DNA of 64,000 nucleotides from Stenurella melanura (Eukaryota > Arthropoda > Insecta > Coleoptera > Cerambycidae), in NCBI GenBank assembly GCA_963583905.1, contig OY757310.1, positions 55,383,241 to 55,447,240 of the forward strand, given 5' to 3'. The position numbers were made by a program, and so were the translations under genes. The notes beneath the pieces were generated by a model. It did no database searches and was not told the DNA's origin. It saw nothing but the letters and a program-made list of their open reading frames with translations. Of this stretch, positions 1 through 9,868 are shown in pieces. Position 1 is the stretch's first letter, and each line of letters starts with the position of its first letter.

Positions 1-312
1 AGAGAAAGCAAAATAAAGCATCTTTAAGGTTTTCGCATCATTAAAATCATGGATGTTGCGCAAAATGAAGCCTAACATTCTGTATGCATGCGAAATTACA
101 GCATCAATATGGTTAGTGAAGGTTAACCTATTATCGAAAGTTACACCTAGATCCTTGAACGTAGATGGTCTGTTCAGTGTCCGCCATTAACATTATAATT
201 ATATATAATTGGGGACCCCTTGGTTGTATAACTCATAACATTGCATTTGCCAATATTTAGGTGAAGATCATTTTCATCGCACCCAGCCGATAACTTAGTT
301 AAGTTGTTTTGA
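1..312 (-). pseudogene. LINE reverse transcriptase fragment, CR1/Jockey type, C-terminal part
   Basis: Read on the reverse strand, this stretch gives the region just after the RT catalytic palm of a non-LTR retrotransposon. It contains LQNNLTKLS, then CDENDLHLNIGKC, then, after a one-base frameshift and stop near position 180, FKDLGVTFDNRLTF and NDAKTLKMLYFAF. The order LN..KC followed by DLGV.FD is the standard thumb-side signature of CR1/Jockey-type LINE RTs. No YADD motif is present because the fragment is cut at about 312, where it meets a truncated LTR, and it runs off the window edge at position 1. It is a dead fragment; the clade is inferred from motif style only. Confidence 0.75.
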
Positions 313-318
313 AGTTTT

Positions 319-572
319 CACGTGTTTTATTTGCTGGTTATGTAATTGAGTTCATTCCATAGTCAGTAAAGTTTGTTTGTGAAGTAACCTGGTTGAGGGA
401 CACCAAAAAGGATATAATCACCTAGAAGGAAAAGGGTAAGCACAGTTTTGATTTGATGGATGTACTATAATATCGACGGAGTCTACAAAAGTAATTGGGA
501 TACTCCGTACTATACCAATGGCAATGTCTAATTAAATCATGTAATTAGGGAAATAAAGCCACAGTTATTACA
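319..572 (-). mobile_element. Truncated LTR, first 250 bp, reverse orientation
   Basis: The reverse complement of 319-572 matches the first 250 bp of the solo LTR at 58979-60172 at roughly 85 percent by eye. The match starts exactly at the LTR first bases (TGTAATAACTG, ending here at 572). It stops around the shared AAACACGTGA motif, after which the sequence changes to the LINE RT fragment. This is a second, older copy of the same LTR family in opposite orientation, with its other end lost at the junction. Confidence 0.75.
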
Positions 573-1919
573 CCAATTTGATTCGACAAAGAGCAGATAA
601 TTGTAAGTAACCCAAAGTTCCGACAATATTTGCAATGGGAGACCAAATATCGAATATCTCTGACAGAGCTTTATAAATATGTCTGTCAAACCGCCAGTAT
701 TAGTGACACTATGGGTAACAGTTTCCGAATTATTACCAGCCATAATGATTATTTCCAACCAAAACTACACACACCTATTGAGCTGTAATTTTAATAGCAG
801 TTTTATCACATTTTTGCAAATAAGGCTTTTTGATTAAGTCTATATTTGTCTTAGTTAATAATTATTTTTTAATATTCAAACAATAAATGATGTTTCGTCT
901 TCAACCAAAATGTCAGTTGATGTTCCTCGAGGATAACTAACATATTTTGGTGTCAAAAAAATGTCTAATTCTATCCATCCAATATTTTACTGTCGGTTGG
1001 TTATTTATAAAACTTTTTGCGAATTTCGGTTTGTTTTTATTTGAGCTATAAAAAATATATTATAAACACATTCGTTATCATAAAGATAAAATTAAAACAC
1101 GAGACAATAAAGAGAGACTAATAATAAATAAAGATTATTATTAATTATTATTACCATTGCTTTTCAATGGCACATACAATGAAACAGGATTAACATGATA
1201 CTAAAATAACACATATCAAGTACCGTAAAATAATTAGTGGATCTCATTATTCAATATAAATATTATTTATTTAGTTGGAATTTATATATCATTTTCCCTT
1301 CTAATGTAAACAAAGTCTGACAGTTAATTGTTAAATTATAATTAAGTTAATAAATTATTTAAACAATTATTTTGGTGTGAAGTGGCTTCATCATCCAACC
1401 ATAAATTAAACTCTATAGCCTACCATACAAGAGTAGGGGTTTTTGGAGTATGCAGTCTATAAACAACAGAAAACAAGTTGGCTTAAAAATAAAAAATGTG
1501 TTCTATTTATAATAATTCCAAAGTGTAAATGGAAAGAGATAAATTAAAAAGTGAACATACATTATTATGTTGCAGGAAGTCCCAAAGAATTGAAAAAGAA
1601 ACAAAATAAGATAATGCCACAAATAACATTCAGACAATATATTATTAATCTTTTAAAAATAAAATAATCTAATGTTTAATTGTATACCTAATATGTTTAG
1701 TTAAGCTTACTGTTTTAAATCGGTTTAAATGGTAGACGTTGTCCGTCGCACGAGACGGCACTGCTGCAAATATAAAATGATTAGTAAAATTTTCTGTTTT
1801 CCAGGTATTTTGAGCGCCCCACGTTTTTACGTTTAACATAATTATTGTTATTATTAACATTATTTTCTTCTTTTGAGTGTATTTTCAATAGTTTCAGTTT
1901 GTATTGTATTTTATAATCT
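573..1919. other. AT-rich stretch, nothing recognised
   Basis: Very AT-rich sequence without a credible coding region. Short open frames here (for example near 1669-1860 on the reverse strand) show no family motifs. Confidence 0.5.
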
Positions 1920-2317
1920 TTAAAATTCCAATCCACGTAGTGGATTGGAAGTATAGTATTGAAACATATTCTTTATAGGATTTTGGAATCAGTAAAAATA
2001 ACTATCTATGATAACTAAAAGAAAGGCTATGTGTAAAAATATTAATGAAATCTTTGCATTCTTTCGATAACCTGACTTCTGGTTATGCCAGCAAATTAAA
2101 AATCCTTAAATGGATTTGTATAATTTCTTATCTGAAAATTTTCATTCAACAACTAGCATTCACACAGTCCCCTACGGCCATGCCCCTAATATTATCAAAA
2201 TTCTATGACCAATTATTTCCGCATACTAAAGGGCAAGTATAATCAAGAAGTTTACCTTTAAAGAGACGGAAGGAAAATATGGATGTGGGAGTATTGATTC
2301 CCTAGGCAGCGGTTTTT
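1920..2317 (-). mobile_element. Element H, short copy without tandem core
   Basis: A reverse-oriented, internally deleted copy of element H. Its left end (reverse complement of about 2240-2317) matches the conserved start found at 51154 and 57734, including the GCTGCCTA box and the TTTAAAGG box. Its right end at 1926-1950 is the terminal hairpin. The TAGAATTTT/ATTGGTCATAG segment next to the left end is also conserved. The satellite core and the microsatellite are absent, so the copy is only about 400 bp long. Confidence 0.75.
1926..1950. repeat. Perfect 11-bp-stem hairpin at the right end of element H
   Basis: Stems 1926-1936 and 1940-1950 (TTCCAATCCAC and its complement) are perfectly paired around a 3-base GTA loop. 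In the other H copies the same site reads ATCCAC-TAC-GTGGAT with a shorter stem, so this copy shows the hairpin in its fullest form. Confidence 0.85.
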
Positions 2318-4278
2318 TAGTTTTGTTCTAATAGAATAGTGTGTTTGTTTAATAAAATTCTTTTCCTATAAATGACAAAACCTGTTCGTCATCCTGATGC
2401 CGCCATTTTGAATTCTTGAATTTCAACTAAATATTTATAATCTGCGATCTCGAAAATTCCCAAAACTTCAAACGTCACTTTGATGAAGCCAGTTTGAATA
2501 GTTAAATTAGGACCAGATAATTGTAATCTGCAACCCCAATAATCCCCAGATATCGACTTTCAGTCATGTTGAATTTTTGAGTTTTCATCACATATATGTA
2601 ATCTGTGACCTCAAGAATCCTCTGATACCAATTTTAAGTAGAATCGTATATTGTAAGACAATATATTGCCCGCCATCTTTGAAACGCCATCTTGGATTTT
2701 TTTATGAAAAATGCCAAATTGCATTGTCATGGGAACCATATATACATACCAATTGATTTGAAGTCAATACGACATCTGCGAGTGGGTGCAAAGTGAGTTG
2801 CAAGATTTGCTTACAATGTTACAGGCAAAGCTAATAAAAGCCTGTTAATATAGAGAAATGAATATAAATATTAAATATACTAAATGCACTACAGTACACG
2901 GTACGGTCAAATTGTGGAAGAAAATTCAATTTCAAAAAAAACTTTTGGTTAGGGAATTTTTTTTGGTAAAATCTGGAGAAACACATACAGCGAAGTATGA
3001 ACACATCCGTTTACATAAGTGAAATCGAAAAACATAGTTTTTTTCTCGTGTTCTACAAATTTTTCAGTCGTATTGGCTGTACGATAATAAAAAATGGAGG
3101 GTGAGCCCAATAACATTTTGAACCAGCCTATAATACTAATCACGAATGTTGTCGCTACGTCATCATCTTTTAATTTCCGAATTCCGTATTATTCATATCT
3201 AAAACGCATCGTTACGCTTGAAACTTCTGTCGTAGCCCATCAGACGTTACTTTCTGTTATTTATATTGTAATGTGGTAGTATTTAAACTGAGAGAAAAAT
3301 TTAAAGACTGAAAAATATAAATTTATGACGTAAACGACATTAATGATTAATATAGTAGATATACAAAATCTCTATTAAGTGTGTACCTTGAAAACTAATA
3401 AAATAACCAATGCATAGCTTTATTAAACAATTTGCTAAACCTTTAATAAAAATGTATCGATTTAAATAAAATTTTGAGAAAATATGCTCTTTATAGATGT
3501 TAACCACCAGAGAAAATGCCAACACAAAATATTTAATTAAAGGGCCAGAAAAGCAAATATTTTTGAAATTTTGGTGCTTCGTAAAAGAATGCCATAAACT
3601 CATAAAGAAATATTATTTTCTTGAAACTGAAGTTTTTAAGGACGCTTTTGATGGATCTCAACGAAAAATTTGTTTTATGTGTTTTAATTTTTCTTCTTTC
3701 CATGTTCAAATTTTTTATCTGTTTAAATAAATACTTGTATGCTAGGCTAAACCTATGGGCAAGTTCATTATGGTTTATAGTTCACAAAATAGTTCCTCGT
3801 CTCTCCATTTTGTTCTATGTCATTTATATCTAAGCTTATTACTGGCCTGTTCACTGTGGGCGTGTCCACTTCTTCGAGATATTCACGGACTACTCCCGTT
3901 ATACGAGCTTACTAATTCGAAATAATTATTACTTATAAAATGAATAAGGTTCCAAAATGTCGGTGTGACAAACATGTTGTAAATTTTGATAATGTTTGAA
4001 ATTACGTTGTGTACAAAGAACACATACATTTTTTAGGAAACTTGAAACATTTTATAACACCTCAGTATATCTTGAACTTGAAGGTTTTAGTAATATTTTT
4101 ATAATTCGGAAATAAATTTGTTTGCAACTATACTTTAATTTTATAGGAAAGTGACGCACATTGCAATAATATTTTACATAACATTACTTCTTACATTTTT
4201 ATACCGTTCGCAAATACAAAACGAAGAGTATTCGATCAGCTCATTTCTAAAACCGGTAATATTGCTCGTAGAGCAATG
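2318..4278. other. AT-rich stretch, no gene; weak internal repetition
   Basis: No coding region can be supported. At 2400-2650 the phrases around TATTTATAATCTGCGATCTC and TATATGTAATCTGTGACCTC look like two diverged tandem copies about 180 bp apart. Open frames at 3094-3279, 3497-3730 and 3621-3833 show no recognisable domain. Confidence 0.4.
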
Positions 4279-4322
4279 TCCGTTCGTCCGTCTGTCCGGC
4301 TGTGTCTGTCCGTCCGTCACGT
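4279..4322 (+). repeat. GTCC/GTCT microsatellite
   Basis: A run of imperfect GTCC and GTCT tetramers, followed by the GATAACTTAAGAACGAAAAG and GAAATTTGGACAG phrases. A related phrase (GGATGAAATTTGGCACATAAC) occurs near 23370, suggesting dispersed repeats of one family; the family is not identified. Confidence 0.6.
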
Positions 4323-6081
4323 TTCTTGTAAGCACGATAACTTAAGAACGAAAAGTCCGATTTTATTGAAATTTGGACAGTAAGTTAATATTAGCTAGAA
4401 GAAGAACCTTATTGTTTTTGAACGAAATCGATCAATAAATAAAAACATTATTAAATTTTTAATAATTTTTTTTTAATGTTTTGTAAATAAACTGAGAATG
4501 TTTAAAACCAATATTATTTACAAAAAAAATTGCGAAGAGTATCCTATAGAATGTGCAACAATTATATAAAAGTGCAGTAAATAAGCGAAGAGTATAATGG
4601 TTAGCTTGTTTACATATATTTTAGTGTGGACCACAGTTGCTGCATACATTTTCATATTATTCATACCTTGTCAATAGCCTTAAGTGTGGTTTTAATCAAG
4701 CAGTATATCTCCTTGCACTGTTGTTATGTCACTGCGTAGACTATTTTTCTCGGATATTCGTTAGAAGAATTAAAATACACTAATTTAATTTGGAACTGGA
4801 TAATTTTATACTGTACACCACCTACGCAGTTTTTAAAGCAACACGCACAACCGTAACAAACTTTAACTGCAATGATGATAACTAACATAAACAGTTTTTA
4901 AAGTTTTATTGACAAATAGATAAACATAAGCAGTAAATATTTTCGTAAGTGCGATATTCATCTTAAAACAAATTAAATTAATTTATGATAGATAAAGGTG
5001 AGTAACATCGCAACCATGTTATCTATGTGTTTGTTTAAAACACAAACTGCTTTCTTCTCCTAACTTCCAGCGGATCTTACTTGACCGATATTGAAGATAT
5101 TTTTGTTGGCCATACTTGATTTGACTTGTCATAGTATGAAATGTCTGTGATAACTAAAAATCCTAGATATGTTGGATATGGCATTGTTTTATTTAAAGTA
5201 GATGGACCAAATAGATTAACTAATTAATTAATTGGTGGCGAAAGAGGCTCACACGGCCGACTAGTCAGGTCCTTGGGGGTGGCTTCGGTGAATTGGGGTG
5301 GTGGATGGTGAAAAAAATAAGCGTCTTACTAGAAACAGATTTAATAATTAAATTTAGGTACGATTATTAACAATATCCAGAAATAGTATTACACACAATC
5401 AGTATTCCTAGATGTGTGGCCCACACTTAACCTATCACAAAATGTACGACAACTTAAAACTAATAAAATCTTATTAATCTACTATGCAATATATGACCTA
5501 CAAAGTATACTGGATTAGAAAATTACATGAAACTACTGAATAATAACGGTAAAATGAGCAAGATAATGTGTACTAGGTAAGTGACGATAGGCTAAATGGA
5601 CAAAGTGAAAAATTGCAAGCGTTGTGTTCAAATCTACTGAAAATTCAATTAGTTATATGCAAAATATTTAAATAGAACTAACAATTTAATGTGCAAAATA
5701 TTAAACAAAGGTATAGAAACTGTAGTCACGTGGGTCAAGTGACAGCCATTATATTACAATTTAGTACCTACCGCAAAAGCCTGACGGGCTCTCTATGCCT
5801 CACGTGGAAGGTGGGAAGTTGTATCAGGTCCCTTGTTATGCTATTTAAAGACGCTTACCTCCAAAAGGTTTCACAACGTCTACCGTAGGCCTACCAGGGG
5901 AGCGCAGCTTTCAACGGAACCAGGCAGGAGAGTCTCACAGGTGCAACCCAGGATCCCGTATTCAACCAACAGCTTGACAACCAAGTTTCAGCAAAACCAA
6001 AGTTCACGAACTCAGACGTCCAGACTCAGACGTACAGGAAACAATACCAGTAAGAATCAAAAATAAAGGTAACAGTAAAAC
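4323..6081. other. Intergenic, nothing recognised
   Basis: No gene, TIR or LTR boundary could be established. A GC-richer patch at 5235-5300 and another at 5740-5960 interrupt the AT-rich background, but neither yields a recognisable protein or RNA. Confidence 0.4.
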
Positions 6082-6153
6082 GTAAAATTGAAAGTAAAAT
6101 CGAAAGTAGAATTGAGATTAAAATTGACAGTAAAATTGGCCGTAAAATTACTG
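6082..6153 (+). repeat. Six tandem copies of a 12-bp unit
   Basis: Six consecutive 12-base units follow the consensus GTAAAATTGAAA, with one to four changes per unit and no length change. In one frame they encode an alternating V-K-L-K/T-like pattern, closed by a stop shortly after, so I treat this as a minisatellite rather than a gene. Confidence 0.75.
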
Positions 6154-7433
6154 CAATAAATAAATAACGAACGTTACAAATCTAATTTTAAAAAATATTT
6201 CAGAGGCATACCTATGGTGTTGAGTGGGCTTAAAGAATTCCTTTGCCATGTGCTTCTAGCAAGTTGATTGATCCAGAAAATTCCATAGCAGTACTTTCCA
6301 ACAGAAAATAATATTCAAATACCAAAATAAAATACTGCTAAATTTGTCAACTACAGCACCACATCCCATTAAAGGAGCAAACTCACAAAATTGCTATACA
6401 CGTGCTCAGCGACACAACTTAACTTCGGCAGGCAAAAATCGGCAAAAATGGCCAAGCCGGAAACCTCTGTCAAAAATCCGGGGATAACCAAACCTCTTCA
6501 TGGGTATGTTCAAAGTGGCCACCGCAGCTTAAACTACAAATCTCATAAATCTACCTAACGACGCTTATTTCCCACATATAATATCGTATTTCATATTTCC
6601 ATTAAAAAACAATAAGTTTAATCCTTAATAACGGTCTTGAAAAGGGTATAACGTTAGAAACTCGCTTCCCTAAGAAATTAAAGAACGCCCTCCGTAATGC
6701 TAGCATCGCGTTGCCAGCACCGTTTTTGACGGTCTTAACTTCATCGCCGTGCATGGCTCGCATGGAGCACAACATTGCGGCAACCTGTTATACTATGTAG
6801 ACTCAACTCAAACGATAACATTGGAACAATTACGATATTTATATTTAAATGCATAGATGCGAAAATAGACCGTAACATAAACCTCAACGAACGATTGTTC
6901 TTAACGATACCTTATGTTCAAAATGCAGAGTTTTTTTTAATGTATAGATGTGAGGCTTGCTGTTGATTGTTCGGTTTCTGAGAGCGAGATCGATAAATCA
7001 CAACCAACTTCCAATGATCCAATAATCAATATTGAGCATACACCGCACACAATATCTTCAATTTTTAATACCATGTAGTAACATTTCGACCGTTTTGAAA
7101 TGTTAATCTAGAGTATTTAAACAAATTTTAAGGAGAAAATGGTGACAGCGCCTGAAGTGAGTTCTATGAAAAGAAGTAAAAAGTATGTTAATTTTTTCTT
7201 TATCAGTACTTTCTGAAACAAAATCATAACTTTTTAATAATAATCTGGCATTGAAATTCATAACATATATTGTTCATCAAAATCGATTCAGTCGTTATCG
7301 AGAAATTTTGTTTTGAGTTCTCTTCTTTTTTCTTCTCTATTAAGAAATAAGCGTTTGAGAGTTTTAATTTTACGTCAACATTAACTTATTGTAAGAATTT
7401 TCAGCAATTCCTAGCTAAATTAGGGATATCAGG
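6154..7433. other. Intergenic, nothing recognised
   Basis: No supported gene. A GC-richer patch at 6380-6540 and the open frame at 6775-6966 show no family resemblance. Confidence 0.4.
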
Positions 7434-7695
7434 GAATGGATTGATCAGCATTTTCCCAATCGCTGGATTGAAAAAGCAGGAGTGATACCTTGGCCCGCTA
7501 GGTGCTAGATCCTACACCTCTAGACTACTGTGGGGGTATATGAAGGATATAGTTTACTTCGTACAGCTAAACTCCACGGAGTGACTGGAATTGCAGCAAA
7601 ACATATCCGCATAGGTTACAAGGACGGAAATGCTATTATATAGGACTCATGCTAGTAGTCAAAATAAAGATGAACACTTTGAACATCAAATGTGA
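7434..7695 (+). pseudogene. Transposase C-terminal fragment, IS630/Tc1/mariner-like
   Basis: Translated with two frameshifts, this reads EWIDQHFPNRWIEKAGVIP, then WPAR followed by a broken SPD.TPLDY equivalent, then LWGYMKDIVYF, then LELQQNIS, ending in DEHFEHQM and a stop. The order FPNRWI - WPxRSPDLTPLD - LWGYMKDIVY - LQQRI - HFEHL is the C-terminal third of the insect IS630/mariner-like transposases often carrying a DUF4817-type helix-turn-helix. The third catalytic aspartate lies in the damaged SPD segment. The N-terminal two thirds and the TIRs are not visible. The same family occurs at 40356-41428 and 62899-63673. Confidence 0.75.
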
Positions 7696-8460
7696 TGGTT
7701 GATTAATAAAAATAAAAAAGTAGTTAAAGTTTACTATGTTTTTTACTTCATAAATGATAATTTTTTTTATATTCGAAAAATCGTAAATTTTTAAGATCAA
7801 ACACGCTTCTTAAGCAATTGCACAGCTTTTTCAAGATCATGCATAACCCAATGGAAAGTTAATAACGGATATTTTTAGATTTTGAAAAAGACCCGTTGTG
7901 TAGATTGACGATCATGCCTTGGTAGTGTCACATACGGTAAATTTTGCGAATTCAAAAAGGGGTAAATTAATTTCGCGTGTATAATCAAGAAAAATAACAA
8001 CACCGGATTAACGTAAACACGGGAACAGATCTGTTACAAAGTCCATGCTCATAGTGGCTCTGACTATTGTGCCACTCATTATCTTGATGAATTAATGTAG
8101 TTTATACACGAACAATTGTGAACAACATTTTGAATACACTATGATATGTTAACCTTTATGTCTCGGATGTCCACTAGTTAGAAAATAAATAGAACACGAA
8201 TTTACAACAACACTTACATACTATATTTGCAACAACAGAACACGAAAATAATCGGTTAGAAATATAACAGACAAGGGATTGACATTTAAAATTTGGCAAA
8301 GATAATCAAAAGTACCGTTGTCCCGTACTTAAGCAAAAAATGTTAACTCAATAATGATGATATAGTTTACAAACAAAATACAAAGCGATTGAACATGAAG
8401 GGTAGAAAAGAAACTGATACAAATAACGAACATGAAGTTAATAATTTCCGATAAATATAC
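7696..8460. other. AT-rich stretch, nothing recognised
   Basis: No open frame of note and no repeat boundary seen between the transposase fragment and the foldback MITE. Confidence 0.4.
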
Positions 8461-8857
8461 TTAAGGTGGCCATTCTCTAAAAAGAGAAATCCGATAGAGA
8501 AATATTTACTATTTGTGGTCATAACTTTATTTTCTTAGTACGTATATTTAAAAAAACTATAAGACTACCTGAGTAGACCCATAATAACACTATTACTAAG
8601 AATTTTTACTCAATAATTTCAGTGGTTTGCAAAATAGTTAATTAAAAATTATATTAATCTTCCTATTTCGTAGTTTAAAATTAAACTATTTTGCAACGCA
8701 CTGAAATTACTGAGTGAAAATTCATAGTAATAGTCTTGTTACGGTTCTACTAGTATTATAGCTTTTCTAAATATACATACTAAAAAATAAAAGTTATGGC
8801 CAAAAATAATAAATATTTCCCTATCGGATGTCTGTTTCTAGGGAATGGCCACTTTAA
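8461..8857. mobile_element. Foldback MITE, family F1, copy 1
   Basis: Both ends are TTAA plus GGTGGCCATTC in inverted orientation (start TTAAGGTGGCC, end GGCCACTTTAA). Almost the whole 397 bp is one long inverted repeat: segments such as TCAATAATTTCAGTGG and CAAAATAGTTA on the left reappear inverted on the right. It matches 24289-24654 throughout. The TTAA at each end suggests a TTAA target, as used by piggyBac-type transposases, but the TIR is not a canonical piggyBac end, so the driver is unknown. Confidence 0.85.
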
Positions 8858-9061
8858 AAAAAACTAGTGAATAAAACATCAGTTGCCAGCGACAATTTGA
8901 ATGTGAAAGTTTACTTTACGTAAAATTGCATTTTAGGACAAAACCTCGAGAATCACAAATATTTCCGTTTGAATCTAATAATTACCACGTTGAAAGTATG
9001 ACTATTTTACACCTCCGAAGGCTAAACGAAAAGGAACTTATTTTTTCCCGAAATTACTTGA

Positions 9062-9868
9062 GTCTCACGTTTTCTCCGGAACGGTTTAAGATATTGACTT
9101 GAAATTTTGTACACGTATACACCATAACGATATCTGGAACTAGATTGTTTTTTGGACATATCCGGTGAAGGGTTGGGGGTAAATAAGGGATACATTGGGG
9201 AAAATAAGTAAAACAAGCTGGTAAGAGCATAGAAACTTGAAATTTGGTGTATGTACTAGAAGCCAAGGCCTCAAAATTTTTTATAATATTTTCCTCTCGA
9301 CTCCGACCGACGCCTAGCGTCATTTTTGTAAAGCTTGTGTATTTGATACATGTTGATATCTAGATTCATATTTCTGCATTTTTACGTTTCGACGTCGAGC
9401 GACGCCTAGCATCGTTTTTGTAAAACGTGTGTATTTGACAAATTTTAATATCTAGATTCATGTTTTCGATGTTTCACATTTTCACAAAACCCATTTTTTT
9501 GTGGAATATTAATATTAGCCTATTACAAAAACTCCGAATTATGCAACTTTTTCAATTATTTATCAGCAGCTTAATAAGTTTGAAAATTTTTTAAACCCCT
9601 TTTTATTTCTATCCCCTGTACATTTTACACATTTTGTAAATATCATGTCAGTTAGCCAAGTTCATTTTCAAGGTCAAGCTTGCTAAATTGCAACTTCTGT
9701 AAATTTTTTTATGACGTCTGCCCCAAATATTAAAATTCTATGACCAATTATTTCTGTATACTAATATAGTAAGTGCAAATATAGTCAAAAAGTTTACCTT
9801 TAAAGAGACTTGCAAGAAAAATCTGGATGTGGAGGTAGCGATTCGTTAGGCAGCGGTTTTAGTACTTA
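9062..9868 (-). mobile_element. Element H, reverse-oriented, diverged copy
   Basis: On the reverse strand this copy begins with the conserved left end (9715-9868, including GCTGCCTAACGAATCG, CTGGTC-like and TTTAAAGGTAAAC boxes). It ends in the right-end block CCGGAGAAAACGTGAG at about 9062-9080, where the copy is truncated before the microsatellite and hairpin. One last satellite unit (9090-9290) is clear: it carries the CACCGGATATGTCC and CTAGTACATACACCAAATTTC landmarks. The middle (9300-9710) is not the usual satellite and contains its own 92-bp duplication. Confidence 0.7.
9308..9475. repeat. Two tandem copies of a 92-bp unit
   Basis: The segment starting CGACGCCTAGCGTC at 9308 recurs at 9400 (CGACGCCTAGCATCG). 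Each is followed by TTTTTGTAAA, GTGTATTTGA and ATATCTAGATTCAT at the same spacing. It lies inside the diverged element H and is unrelated to the 257-bp unit. Confidence 0.75.

Noticed and set aside
380..420. GVPQ-like reading in the reverse strand of the LTR, suggesting RT motif
   Set aside because: The distance to the downstream RT motifs is too short, the LTR copy at 58979 lacks a continuing RT frame, and its TG...CA ends with 4-bp duplication identify it as an LTR.
4279..4322. A seventh element H copy based on the GTCC/GTCT run
   Set aside because: Neither the satellite units nor the left or right end blocks of element H are nearby, so the microsatellite alone is not enough.
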